From contig NZ_AVPG01000020.1 in NCBI RefSeq assembly GCF_000775615.1, positions 1-59,291 on the forward strand: a DNA stretch of 59,291 nucleotides, read 5' to 3'. Shown one piece after another: positions 9,073 to 17,900 of the stretch. Below the pieces are notes generated by a model. The model had not been told where the DNA came from. It searched no databases and saw only the letters and a list, made by a program, of their open reading frames with translations. The translations under genes were made by a program, and so were the position numbers. Position 1 is the stretch's first letter, and each line of letters starts with the position of its first letter. The stretch comes from Pontibacillus litoralis JSM 072002 (GTDB lineage: Bacteria; Bacillota; Bacilli; Bacillales; BH030062).

Positions 9073-10308
9073 ATGGGGTCCAAAACAAAACAAGTATTAG
9101 ATGAGCAAACCATTGCCATTGTCAAATCAACTGTACCTGTATTAGCAGAACACGGAGAGGCCATCACAAAACGATTTTATGAATTAATGTTTCAAAATCA
9201 TCCGGAACTTAAAAATATTTTTAACCAAACAAACCAACGACTTGGAAAACAGCCAAAAGCACTCGCAAACACAGTCTTTGCTGCTGCGAACTATATTGAC
9301 CAGCTAGATGCCATTTATCCTGTAGTAAAGCAAATTGGACATAAGCACCGTAGTTTAAATGTGAAACCAGAACAATATCCAATTGTCGGCGAGCATTTAC
9401 TATTAGCAATGAAAGATGTGCTAGGCGATGCCGCTACAGATGAAGTAATTCACGCATGGGGAATTGCCTATGGCGTCATAGCGGACGTATTTATACAAGT
9501 GGAGAAAGAAATGTATCAAGAAGTAACAGAAGCAGAAGGTGGTTGGAACGGTTTCAAAGACTTTGAAATTGTTCAGAAAGTAAAAGAAAGCGACGTCATT
9601 ACCTCCTTTTACTTAAAGCCTGTTGATGGAGACGTATTGCCAGCATTTAGCGCTGGCCAATACATTACCGTAAAAGTAACCGTTCCTGGATATGACTATG
9701 TACACTTACGTCAATACAGTCTATCCGTAGCTCCTGGTGGCGACTATTATCGTATTAGCGTGAAAAAAGAAGGTGGAACAGATCATCAACCAGCAGGCGT
9801 CGTGTCCACTTACTTACATGAATCTATAAATGTAGGAAATGTGTTACCAATAACAGCACCAGCTGGGGACTTCATATTAAATAAAGAAGAAGAGAAGCCA
9901 CTTGTTTTAATTAGTGGAGGGGTTGGGCTTACACCACTTGTTAGCATGTTGGAAACGACAATTAAAACCCAACCAAAGCGAGCAATCTACTTCATTCATG
10001 CCGCACAAAATGGGAAGGTTCAAGCATTCCAGGAGAAAATGAACGAATGGAACAAGCTAGAGCAAGTACACGTCTTTACTTGCTACCATCAACCAACTGC
10101 TGAAGATCGAGCGAATAACAACTTCGATAAAGAAGGGTTGATTGACTTAGCTTGGCTACAATCCATTCTACCTTCTAACGATGGGGACTATTACTTATGT
10201 GGACCGGGTGGATTTATGAAGCATATCAACCAATGCTTAACAGAATGGAATGTTCCTCAGACGTCCATACACCATGAATTCTTTGGTCCAGAAGAAGGAC
10301 TAGCATAA
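9073..10308 (+). CDS. hmp: Flavohemoglobin, nitric oxide dioxygenase
   Basis: Converts NO plus O2 to nitrate using NAD(P)H. The 411-aa protein has a globin domain (about 8-145) with proximal His92 (KHRSLNVKPEQY) and distal Tyr36 and Gln55. An FAD-binding domain (RQYSLS, about 217-222) and a C-terminal NAD-binding domain (GGVGLTPLVSM; CGPGGFM) follow. The length matches B. subtilis Hmp (399 aa). The gene is divergent from nsrR and controlled by the operator at 9024-9044. A shared bidirectional terminator separates it from acsA. Confidence 0.97.
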   Translation: MGSKTKQVLDEQTIAIVKSTVPVLAEHGEAITKRFYELMFQNHPELKNIFNQTNQRLGKQPKALANTVFAAANYIDQLDAIYPVVKQIGHKHRSLNVKPEQYPIVGEHLLLAMKDVLGDAATDEVIHAWGIAYGVIADVFIQVEKEMYQEVTEAEGGWNGFKDFEIVQKVKESDVITSFYLKPVDGDVLPAFSAGQYITVKVTVPGYDYVHLRQYSLSVAPGGDYYRISVKKEGGTDHQPAGVVSTYLHESINVGNVLPITAPAGDFILNKEEEKPLVLISGGVGLTPLVSMLETTIKTQPKRAIYFIHAAQNGKVQAFQEKMNEWNKLEQVHVFTCYHQPTAEDRANNNFDKEGLIDLAWLQSILPSNDGDYYLCGPGGFMKHINQCLTEWNVPQTSIHHEFFGPEEGLA

Positions 10309-10320
10309 ATCAAACAGGAG

Positions 10321-10357
10321 AGAAACACGGCCCTCTTCAACCGAGTGCCGTGTTTCT
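10321..10357. terminator. Bidirectional terminator between hmp and acsA
   Basis: AGAAACACGGC (10321-10331) pairs perfectly with GCCGTGTTTCT (10347-10357). The stem ends in A/T-rich tracts on both sides, suiting the two convergent genes. Confidence 0.8.
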
Positions 10358-10377
10358 ACTTTCCATTATGGACGGCT

Positions 10378-12093
10378 TTATTCTTCTAGCGTCGATACAT
10401 CTCCTGTTGGCAATCCTAATTCCCACGATTTTAATAAACGCCGCATGATTTTCCCGCTGCGTGTTTTCGGAATGCTGTCCTTTACTTCTAATTCTCGAGG
10501 AGTGGCATGTGCACTTAACCCTTTCTTTACAAACTGCCGGATATCGTCTAGCAACTCATCTGATTGTACATATCCTTCATTTAATGTAATAAACGCTTTA
10601 ATAATTTCTCCTCTTTCTGGATGAGGTTTACCGATGACTCCCGCTTCTGCAACAGCAGGGTGTTCAATTAACTTACTCTCTACTTCAAATGGACCAACGC
10701 GCTCACCTGATGTATTAATGACATCATCAAGTCGACCTTGAAACCAGAAATATCCTTCTTCATCATAGTAAGCGCTGTCACCCGAAATGTACCAATTATT
10801 TAAGAAATAACTTTCATATTTCTCTGGACGTTTCCAAATTGCCCTCATCATCGATGGCCAAGGTGCTTTTATTGCCAAGTTCCCCATTTGATTAGGCGGT
10901 AGTTCATTTCCTTCATTATCAATAATAGAAGCAACGACACCCGGTACCGGTTTTCCCATTGAACCTGGCTTTATATCAATAGCAGGATAATTACAAATCA
11001 CTTGCGCTCCTGTTTCGGTCATCCACCACGTATCATGAATACGGAGCTTAAACGCTTCTAGCCCCCACACAATTACTTCTGGATTTAAAGGCTCTCCGAC
11101 ACTCGTTATATGACGAAGTTTCGATAAATCAAACGGCTCTATCGCTTGACTTCCTGCACTCATCAGCTTGCGAAATGCAGTTGGAGCAGAATACCAGACG
11201 GTCACTTCATAATCTTGCAACGTTTTATACCAATTTTCCGGACTAAAACGGCCACCAACGACTACATTCGTTACGCCATTTAACCACGGCCCAAAAATTC
11301 CATAACTTGTTCCTGTCACCCAACCTGGATCTGCGGTACACCAATACACATCATTTTCATGCAAATCTAGTACCCATTTAGCTGTCTGATAATGTTGAAT
11401 CATCGCATGATGTACATGGTAAACCCCTTTTGGTTTTCCAGTAGAGCCAGAAGTATAGTGAAGCAACATTCCATCCTCTAAATCAACCCACTCCACATCG
11501 AAACTTTTGGAAGCTTGATTCATCTCTTCATGAAAATCAATAAAAGATCCTTCCTTATTATCATCTTCCCCGACTAATACAATTTGTTTCAAATGAGCCA
11601 ATTCCTTATGTGGCACACGCTCTAACAATTCAGGTGTCGTCACTAGCATAGACGCTTCACTATCTTCTAACCGGTCCCGGACCGCTTGCTCCATGAACGC
11701 TTCAAAGAGCGGCCCAGCTATTGCACCAACTTTCAAAATACCAAAAAACGCCGAATAAAATTCAGGACTTCTAGGCATAAAAATGAACACCCGGTCCCCT
11801 TTCTCAATTCCATATTTTTTTAACACATTGGCAAATTGATTACTCGATTGTTTTAAATCTGAAAATGTATATGTTTCTTCTCGATCAGGGGAGGAATAGA
11901 TCAGCGCTACTTGATCTGTTTTCATTGGATTCTCCGCATGTCGATCAATTGCTTCATACGCAATATTCACTTTACCAGTACGAGACCAACTGAATGCTTG
12001 TTTCACTTCATCCCAATCAAATTGTTGATAGGTTTTGTCGTAATTCGATAAATGATAGTTCCCTTCTTTTACTCCGATTCGCTCCATGTTCAT
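10378..12093 (-). CDS. acsA: Acetyl-CoA synthetase
   Basis: Adenylate-forming enzyme of 571 aa that makes acetyl-CoA from acetate, ATP and CoA. B. subtilis AcsA has 572 aa. Motifs visible are the P-loop-like YTSGSTGKPKGV (about 222-233), the DTWWMTETG core (about 354-362), the ISGDS hinge region and the C-terminal PKTRSGKIMRR. The lysine in that last motif is the one acetylated by AcuA in B. subtilis. The protein is soluble. The start ATG follows GGTGAGGTG, and a second ATG two codons on is possible. No acu genes are next to it, unlike the usual arrangement, which fits insertion of this block. Confidence 0.95.
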   Translation of the reverse strand: MNMERIGVKEGNYHLSNYDKTYQQFDWDEVKQAFSWSRTGKVNIAYEAIDRHAENPMKTDQVALIYSSPDREETYTFSDLKQSSNQFANVLKKYGIEKGDRVFIFMPRSPEFYSAFFGILKVGAIAGPLFEAFMEQAVRDRLEDSEASMLVTTPELLERVPHKELAHLKQIVLVGEDDNKEGSFIDFHEEMNQASKSFDVEWVDLEDGMLLHYTSGSTGKPKGVYHVHHAMIQHYQTAKWVLDLHENDVYWCTADPGWVTGTSYGIFGPWLNGVTNVVVGGRFSPENWYKTLQDYEVTVWYSAPTAFRKLMSAGSQAIEPFDLSKLRHITSVGEPLNPEVIVWGLEAFKLRIHDTWWMTETGAQVICNYPAIDIKPGSMGKPVPGVVASIIDNEGNELPPNQMGNLAIKAPWPSMMRAIWKRPEKYESYFLNNWYISGDSAYYDEEGYFWFQGRLDDVINTSGERVGPFEVESKLIEHPAVAEAGVIGKPHPERGEIIKAFITLNEGYVQSDELLDDIRQFVKKGLSAHATPRELEVKDSIPKTRSGKIMRRLLKSWELGLPTGDVSTLEE

Positions 12094-12522
12094 ACCATCA
12101 CCTCACCTGATTTTGTAAAACAACCTCTTCACACGAAAACTTTTAAATTTTCTAAAAAGTCAACTAATTATAGTATAAGTTATTTTTATACATTTTTAAA
12201 GAGCGAAGAATCATACAATGCTCATGGAAAAAACAATTAACTATACCACTTTCCACACAATATATTACTTTATTATCCACGGAGTTTACGCTACCTTAAC
12301 ATTATCAATGAATGAAATGGTTGTTATTAACACTTTTTAATATATTAAAATAATATTATTGGTGACTAATAAACAAAAAAATAACTTCCTAATATATTAA
12401 TATAATATTTTATGTTACTTGCCTCAGTTTTAATATATTTAGGTAAATCATACTATTCCTTTACTTAGCATTAACATTTAAGCGGTAATATAGAAAATGC
12501 TTTGGAAGAAAGGAGGCACAAA
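12094..12522. other. AT-rich intergenic region between divergent acsA and ABC importer operon
   Basis: These 429 bp are very AT-rich and hold the control regions of both neighbours. The notable content is three copies of a TTAATATATTA-type palindrome (listed separately). A TAATAT string at 12486-12491 could be the -10 box of the ABC operon, but its -35 box is poor. No small gene is supported. Confidence 0.6.
12335..12441. repeat. Three phased copies of a TTTTAATATATTAAAA-like palindrome
   Basis: Copy 1 (12335-12350) is a perfect 16-bp palindrome TTTTAATATATTAAAA. Copy 2 (12390-12399) keeps the 10-bp core TAATATATTA. Copy 3 (12428-12441) is TTTTAATATATTTA. The centres are 52 and 41 bp apart, about five and four helical turns, so the copies face the same side of the DNA. 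They look like operators for the ABC importer operon, but AT-rich chance repetition is possible. Confidence 0.5.
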
Positions 12523-13638
12523 ATGGGACAATTACAATTAAACAAATTAACTAAGCAATTTACCGACCATTTAGCTGTCGATCAAATAGACTTACAAGTA
12601 AACGATGGTGAATTTGTCGTTCTTGTCGGTCCTTCTGGTTGCGGAAAATCAACGACACTACGAATGATTGCTGGATTAGAATCGATTTCAAGTGGTGATC
12701 TTATCCTAAATGGAACACGTTTAAATGATACACACTCATCAAACCGTAATATGGCGATGGTATTTCAAAGCTATGCGCTATATCCCCATATGTCTGTTTT
12801 CGAGAACATCGCATTTGGTATGAAGGTTAGAAAAGTTAATAAGAACATCATTAAACAAGAAGTTGAGAAAGCTGCTAAAATACTACAATTAGAAAATTTA
12901 CTAAATCGAAAACCTGGTGAACTTTCTGGTGGACAGAAGCAACGTGTCGCAATAGGTCGAGCATTAGTTCGAGAACCTGAAGTATTTTTAATGGACGAAC
13001 CTCTATCCAACTTAGACGCTAAGCTAAGAACAAAGATGCGTTCAGAAATTAAAGAACTCCAGCAAAAATTAAAAGCAACTATGATCTATGTCACCCATGA
13101 TCAAGTAGAAGCAATGACAATGGGGGACAAGATTGTTGTTATGAAAGATGGTCAAGTGCAACAAATTGGTGCTCCTGTTGATGTATACAACAAGCCAATT
13201 AACCGTTTTGTAGGAGGGTTTATTGGTTCACCACCAATGAATTTTACTCAAGGTGTGCTGTCTAATGAAGGTGGGAAGCTACAGCTCATGACAGAACAAC
13301 ACTCTATCATTCTTTCTCATGATGAGAACATCGCCTTACAAGAATATGTAGGGAAGAAACTATTGATAGGTGTACGCCCTGAAGAAATCACTTTAGGAAA
13401 TGAAGGAGATGAATATTCGTATTCCTTCACTGTCACAAACACAGAAGTATTAGGCAAAGAAAGCTTAATTTTCTATACCTTTGATGAGCATAACATGTGG
13501 AATGCGAAACTGTTCGATCAATATACATATCAAACAGGTGATACGATTTCCCTGCAATTGAAACCTGAAGTTATGCATGTATTTGATGCAGATACAGAAG
13601 AACGATTAGCTGATCACTACCAACTTTCAGCAAATTGA
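12523..13638 (+). CDS. ugpC: ABC importer ATP-binding protein, UgpC/MsmX type
   Basis: Nucleotide-binding subunit of 371 aa for a carbohydrate-class (CUT1) importer. It shows Walker A GPSGCGKST (about 37-45), signature LSGGQKQR (about 133-140), Walker B VFLMDEPLSNLDAK, switch histidine in YVTHD, and a C-terminal regulatory domain with the MOP fold (about 240-371). An in-frame start at 12502 has no Shine-Dalgarno sequence. AAAGGAGG sits seven bases before the ATG at 12523. It heads the four-gene operon ATPase, binding protein, two permeases, in which the ATPase probably serves these permeases. Confidence 0.92.
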   Translation: MGQLQLNKLTKQFTDHLAVDQIDLQVNDGEFVVLVGPSGCGKSTTLRMIAGLESISSGDLILNGTRLNDTHSSNRNMAMVFQSYALYPHMSVFENIAFGMKVRKVNKNIIKQEVEKAAKILQLENLLNRKPGELSGGQKQRVAIGRALVREPEVFLMDEPLSNLDAKLRTKMRSEIKELQQKLKATMIYVTHDQVEAMTMGDKIVVMKDGQVQQIGAPVDVYNKPINRFVGGFIGSPPMNFTQGVLSNEGGKLQLMTEQHSIILSHDENIALQEYVGKKLLIGVRPEEITLGNEGDEYSYSFTVTNTEVLGKESLIFYTFDEHNMWNAKLFDQYTYQTGDTISLQLKPEVMHVFDADTEERLADHYQLSAN

Positions 13639-13686
13639 TTCATGAACCACCAATAAAAAAACAGATGTTGAGGGAGGAATTTAGTT

Positions 13687-15063
13687 ATGAAAACAAATAA
13701 TAAATCATTATTTGCCTTAGTGTTTGTATTGTTATTAACGTTATTTACGATAACGGCATGTGGCTCATCAGAAGACGCATCTAGTTCTGAAGATGAGACG
13801 AAATCTGAGGAAGCAAATAAAGAAACAGAGGAAGCTAGTGAAGAAGTAAGTAGTGATAAACCAGTAGAATTAGAGTTTTATTATCCTGTAAGTGTCGGTG
13901 GCGCAATCGCTGAAAAGGTTGAAAGTTATGTAGAACAATTCAACCAACAAAACGAAGGCAAGATTGTTGTAAATCCTGTTTTCGCTGGTAGTTATGCAGA
14001 TACGTTAACAAAAGCGAAAACGGCAACAGAAGCAGGAAATTCTCCTGACTTAGGAATTTTCCTACAAACAGACATTTTTGATTTAACAGATCTTGATTAC
14101 GTTGAACCAGTAGATGAGTTTATCGCACAAGAAGACGAAAGCTTTATCGATGATTTTTACCCTGCACTTTTAGATGGATCGGAAATTGGTGGTAAGCGTT
14201 ATAGCCTTCCATTCCAACGTTCTACTCAAGTATTGTATTACAACAAAGAAGTACTTAAAGAAGCAGGCGTAGAGAAAGCTCCTGAAACTTGGGATGAATT
14301 AGTAGAAGCAGGTCAAAAACTAGTAAAAGAAGAAAATGGCGAAGTGACTCGTTGGGGTCTTCAAGTACCAATGGGAGGACCTATGGGATACTGGAATATA
14401 CAGCCTTTCGCACTACAAAATGGGGTAGAACTTGCAAACCCTGAAGGTACTGAAGTTGCATTTAACGATGCTAAGACTATTGAAGCTGTTCAATTTTTCT
14501 ATGACTTAGCACATGAGCACAAGATAATGCCTGAAGGACCTCAAGGATGGGGAGACATTCCTACAAACTTCCTAGCAGGTAACACGGCGATGATGGTTCA
14601 CTCAACTGGAAGCTTAACAAACGTTAAAGAGAAAGCTGAATTTGATTTTGGCGTATCCATGCTACCAACAAATGGTGGAGATCGCACGAACTTAGGTGGA
14701 GGAAACCTTTACATCTTTAAAGACATTCCTCAAGAGAACAAAGATGCTGCTTGGGAATTCATTAAATTCTTAACTTCTCCAGAGATTGCAGCAGACTGGA
14801 GTATGGCAAGTGGTTATATTGGTGTTACGAAATCTGCATATGAAACACCTGAATTAAAAGCATATGTAGAAGAGTTCCCTGAAGCTGCCGTAGCACGTGA
14901 CCAATTAGAAGAGGCTGGCGCTGAGCTGGCAACGCACAATAACGGTAAAGTAACACGAGCATTCAGTGATGAAATTGATGCTGTTATTACAGGTTCGAAA
15001 TCTGTAGAAGATGCAATGAACGATGCTCAAGAAAATGCAGAAAGAGCTTTGAAAGGCTTTTAA
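13687..15063 (+). CDS. ugpB: Lipoprotein solute-binding protein, UgpB-like (glycerol-3-phosphate or sugar)
   Basis: Extracellular substrate-binding protein of 458 aa. It has a lipoprotein signal peptide with lipobox ITAC (Cys near residue 25), then a Ser/Glu-rich acidic linker (about 27-58) and a family 1 binding-protein fold. Several segments recall E. coli UgpB: QRSTQVLYYNKEVLKEAG, PETWDEL, GNTAMMVHSTGSL and SGYIGVTKSAYE. This suggests sn-glycerol-3-phosphate or its diesters, but a sugar is equally possible without binding-site analysis. The strongly acidic linker might reflect life at raised salt, though this is inference. A hairpin follows the gene. Confidence 0.85.
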   Translation: MKTNNKSLFALVFVLLLTLFTITACGSSEDASSSEDETKSEEANKETEEASEEVSSDKPVELEFYYPVSVGGAIAEKVESYVEQFNQQNEGKIVVNPVFAGSYADTLTKAKTATEAGNSPDLGIFLQTDIFDLTDLDYVEPVDEFIAQEDESFIDDFYPALLDGSEIGGKRYSLPFQRSTQVLYYNKEVLKEAGVEKAPETWDELVEAGQKLVKEENGEVTRWGLQVPMGGPMGYWNIQPFALQNGVELANPEGTEVAFNDAKTIEAVQFFYDLAHEHKIMPEGPQGWGDIPTNFLAGNTAMMVHSTGSLTNVKEKAEFDFGVSMLPTNGGDRTNLGGGNLYIFKDIPQENKDAAWEFIKFLTSPEIAADWSMASGYIGVTKSAYETPELKAYVEEFPEAAVARDQLEEAGAELATHNNGKVTRAFSDEIDAVITGSKSVEDAMNDAQENAERALKGF

Positions 15064-15092
15064 TCCATCTTTCTAATAGCCAACATAAGGTA

Positions 15093-15182
15093 AGAGACCG
15101 GGGCTGACCAAATGCATAATACTAACCATCTTTTCTTCAGGAATCGGTTTAGTATATATGAAGTCAGTCCCTCTCTTTTATT
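15093..15182 (+). terminator. Long hairpin between binding-protein and permease genes
   Basis: AGAGACCGGGGCTGAC (15093-15108) pairs with GTCAGTCCCTCTCT (15163-15176) with small bulges. An inner pairing ACTAACC/GGTTTAGT (15121-15127, 15146-15153) extends it, and TTTTATT follows. It probably acts as a leaky terminator and 3' stabiliser that gives more binding protein than permease, a common arrangement in ABC operons. Confidence 0.65.
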
Positions 15183-15238
15183 AGCCTGATTGAAAGCGGT
15201 GAGTAACCTATCTTAGGTAGTAAAACAGGAGTGTAGCT

Positions 15239-16120
15239 ATGTTTAAGAAACAAACACTTAAAGTAAACATGTATGGGTATTTATTTTTATTACCAGCGTT
15301 AATATTTCTCATCTTGTTTACGTATTATCCAACTCTATTGTCGATTCATGACAGCTTTTATTTGAAAGATAATCTACGCCCTGAAGGAGCATTTGTCGGG
15401 CTAGATAACTATAAATACTTACTGCAAGATGACGTATTCCAAAAAGTACTATGGAATAACCTTATCTTCGCCATCGGTACCGTTCCAACGAGTATTATGC
15501 TAGCGATGTTCATGGCAGTTAAATTAAATAAAGTGACGCGTATTAATCAATGGATGAAAACATCCTACTTCTACCCGACTGTAATCCCACTTGTAGCCGT
15601 AGCAAACATTTGGTTATTTATTTACCAACCAGATTTCGGCTTGTACACACGCTTTGCGGATTTCTTTGGATTACCAGATATTCCTTGGCTACAAAGTGAA
15701 CTTTGGGTTATGCCAGCCATGATCATCTTAACGATTTGGAAGGAAGCAGGATTCTTCATGATTTTCTTCCTGGCAGGATTGCAGAACATCCCGAATCACA
15801 TTTATGAGTCAGCAAGCATGGAAGGCGCATCGAACGGTTATGTATTCCGTAAGCTAACGTTCCCTCTATTAATGCCGACAACATTATTTGTATTCATCAT
15901 TGCATTAACCAACTCGGTCAAAACCGTTGATCACATCTTCGTTATGACAGAAGGTGGACCGAACAATGCAAGTAACTTAATTCTTTACTACATCTATCAA
16001 AACCGTTTCACGTTTGGAGACATAGGAATAGCGGCTACTGCGAGTGTCATTTTGATTGTCGTTCTGTTAGCCATCTCGTTAATTAACTTCTTTGTACTTG
16101 ATCGTAAAATTCACTATTAA
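15239..16120 (+). CDS. ugpA: ABC importer permease, UgpA type
   Basis: Integral membrane protein of 293 aa with six predicted hydrophobic helices. The cytoplasmic EAA loop that contacts the ATPase is visible as ESASMEGASNGYVFRKLTFP (about 189-208). Sequence pattern, such as GGPNNASN near the C-terminus, is typical of UgpA/MalF-like CUT1 permeases. It pairs with the next gene to form the channel. A cre-like string with one mismatch lies at 15190-15204, but CcpA control here is only a possibility. Confidence 0.9.
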   Translation: MFKKQTLKVNMYGYLFLLPALIFLILFTYYPTLLSIHDSFYLKDNLRPEGAFVGLDNYKYLLQDDVFQKVLWNNLIFAIGTVPTSIMLAMFMAVKLNKVTRINQWMKTSYFYPTVIPLVAVANIWLFIYQPDFGLYTRFADFFGLPDIPWLQSELWVMPAMIILTIWKEAGFFMIFFLAGLQNIPNHIYESASMEGASNGYVFRKLTFPLLMPTTLFVFIIALTNSVKTVDHIFVMTEGGPNNASNLILYYIYQNRFTFGDIGIAATASVILIVVLLAISLINFFVLDRKIHY

Positions 16121-16141
16121 TAAAGAAGGAGGAAGACAAAC

Positions 16142-16969
16142 TTGAATACGACAAAAGACAAAATCATACACGTCTTCAGTACAGCCTGCATTATTTTATT
16201 GTCGTTTGTATGGATTATTCCATTGATGTGGTCCATTTCCATCGCCTTTAGACCAGCAAACGACGTGTATAAAGGTCTATTCGACATATCTGGTATCACA
16301 TTTGAGAACTTTGTTAATGCATGGAATGAAGCTCCTTTTGGCTCCTATTACATTGCAACCATTATTATTGTAGTCGGCATTCTTTGCGTGCAGCTCGTAA
16401 CATCTGTACTAGCAGCGTACGCCTTTGCTAGACTAGAATTCCTTGGTAAAAATGTGCTATTCGTTTTATTTATCGTTCAATTAATGATCCCGGCAGATGT
16501 TCTTATAGCACCTAACTATGAAATCATCTCCGATTTCGGACTCATTGATACGAAAATCGCTGTCATGCTACCTTACTTTGCATCAGCCTTCAGCATCTTC
16601 TTGCTACGCCAAACGTTCAAACAAGTTCCAATTGAGTTTGACGAATCAGCAAAAATGGAAGGTGCAAGCATGTGGAATATTTTAACAAAAATTTATATTC
16701 CAATGGCTAAACCTACCCTTACTGCACTCACATTAACGGTAGGTAGCTTCCACTGGAATAATTATTTATGGCCATTGATCGTAACGAACTCAGAAGAAAA
16801 CCGACCATTAACAGTAGGGTTATCTGTATTCTCTGCTTCATCAGAGTCTGGTGCAAACTGGGCAACTGTAACAGCAGGAATGTTATTCGTTATCCTTCCA
16901 TTACTCATAGCCTTTATCATTTTTCAACGTCAATTTATTAACAGCTTTATGCACGCTGGGCTGAAATAA
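16142..16969 (+). CDS. ugpE: ABC importer permease, UgpE type
   Basis: Second permease of the importer, 275 aa with six hydrophobic helices and the EAA loop DESAKMEGASMWNILTKIYI (about 163-182). It starts with TTG, supported by AGGAGG nine bases upstream and 21 bp after the ugpA stop. It is the last gene of the operon and is closed by a strong terminator. No glycerophosphodiesterase or dedicated regulator lies nearby, so the true substrate stays open. Confidence 0.9.
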   Translation: MNTTKDKIIHVFSTACIILLSFVWIIPLMWSISIAFRPANDVYKGLFDISGITFENFVNAWNEAPFGSYYIATIIIVVGILCVQLVTSVLAAYAFARLEFLGKNVLFVLFIVQLMIPADVLIAPNYEIISDFGLIDTKIAVMLPYFASAFSIFLLRQTFKQVPIEFDESAKMEGASMWNILTKIYIPMAKPTLTALTLTVGSFHWNNYLWPLIVTNSEENRPLTVGLSVFSASSESGANWATVTAGMLFVILPLLIAFIIFQRQFINSFMHAGLK

Positions 16970-16970
16970 A

Positions 16971-17012
16971 AAAACGACATTCTTCTCTCTAATGGAAGAA
17001 TGTCGTTTTTTC
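16971..17012. terminator. Bidirectional terminator for ugp operon and tRNA-Arg
   Basis: AAAACGACATTCTTC (16971-16985) pairs perfectly over 15 bp with GAAGAATGTCGTTTT (16995-17009), followed by TT on the plus strand and by A/T tracts on the minus strand. It lies between the convergent ugpE and tRNA-Arg. Confidence 0.9.
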
Positions 17013-17018
17013 GTTGTA

Positions 17019-17091
17019 CGACCCCGGCAGGATTCGAACCTGCGACACAAGGTTTAGGAAACCCATGCTCTATCCCCTGAGCTACGGAGCC
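17019..17091 (-). tRNA. tRNA-Arg (anticodon CCU)
   Basis: The 73-nt cloverleaf starts GGCTCCG and closes with CGGGGTC plus discriminator G. The D arm GCTCAGGGGATAGAGC and T arm GCAGGTTCGAATCCTGC are normal. The anticodon loop TTCCTAA gives CCU, which reads AGG. CCA is not encoded. The outermost anticodon-stem pair is a mismatch. Confidence 0.95.
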
Positions 17092-17108
17092 ATTATTATC
17101 ACTTATCT

Positions 17109-17136
17109 ATTATACTAGAAAAGAAATAAATGTAAA
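17109..17136 (-). promoter_or_regulatory. tRNA-Arg promoter
   Basis: On the minus strand, -35 TTTACA (17131-17136) and a perfect -10 TATAAT (17109-17114) are 16 bp apart. The -10 box lies about 18 bp from the mature tRNA 5' end. Confidence 0.75.
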
Positions 17137-17258
17137 AGCCTATTCCATGTATCTTCTCTCATTTTTCCTTGTTACGGCAATCCATCGGTTGTGATAAAAT
17201 AAGATTTGTCTGTCAGAGCGAAGCGAATATACTCAATTTATACAAAGGAGGAGAAGGT

Positions 17259-17900
17259 ATGGGGCAAACGCCATTTATTGCGATTGAAGGACCAATTGGA
17301 GTTGGAAAGACATCCCTTGCCAATCAATTAGCCTCCCATTTTCAATTTACGTTATTAAAAGAAATTGTCGAAGAGAACCCATTTCTCGGAAAGTTTTATG
17401 ACGATATTGAAGAGTGGAGTTTTCAAACGGAAATGTTTTTTCTTTGCAATCGATATAAGCAATTAGAAGATATCGAACAAAAACATTTAACTAACAAGCG
17501 AGCTGTTATTGCTGATTACCACATATCCAAAAATTTAATTTTTGCAGAACAAACGCTAAAAACTCATCAATTTGAAAAGTATGTACAAATATATGATATT
17601 TTGACGAAAGATATGCCAAAACCTAATATTATCATCTACTTAAACGCGAACCTTAATACGTTGTTAAAGCGTATTGAGAAGCGAGGAAGAGACATTGAAC
17701 AAAATATACAGGCTAGCTACCTAGAACAACTTTCTGCCGATTATGAGCGATTTATGACGAAATTTGAGCTAGATCATCCGGATATCCCTGTTATTCATTT
17801 AGATGGAAATAAGCTAGATTTCATGAAATACCGAGATGATTTGACACATATTATCGATATCGTAGAGAAGCATGTAGCAAAAGGAGAGGAATCGAATTGA
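17259..17900 (+). CDS. dgk: Deoxyguanosine kinase
   Basis: Deoxynucleoside kinase of 213 aa for purine salvage. It shows the P-loop GPIGVGKTS (about 11-19), the substrate-site motif with EWSFQTEMFF, and the LID arginines in RIEKRGRDIE. The track of upstream in-frame codons (from 17169) lacks a Shine-Dalgarno sequence, while AAAGGAGGAGAAGG precedes the ATG at 17259. It overlaps dck by four bases. A promoter TTACGG-17-TAAAAT with an extended -10 (ending about 17203) is plausible. Confidence 0.92.
   Translation: MGQTPFIAIEGPIGVGKTSLANQLASHFQFTLLKEIVEENPFLGKFYDDIEEWSFQTEMFFLCNRYKQLEDIEQKHLTNKRAVIADYHISKNLIFAEQTLKTHQFEKYVQIYDILTKDMPKPNIIIYLNANLNTLLKRIEKRGRDIEQNIQASYLEQLSADYERFMTKFELDHPDIPVIHLDGNKLDFMKYRDDLTHIIDIVEKHVAKGEESN

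Noticed and set aside
15190-15204. CcpA cre site before ugpA
   Set aside because: It has one mismatch at a conserved C and lies inside the operon after a hairpin; too weak to annotate.
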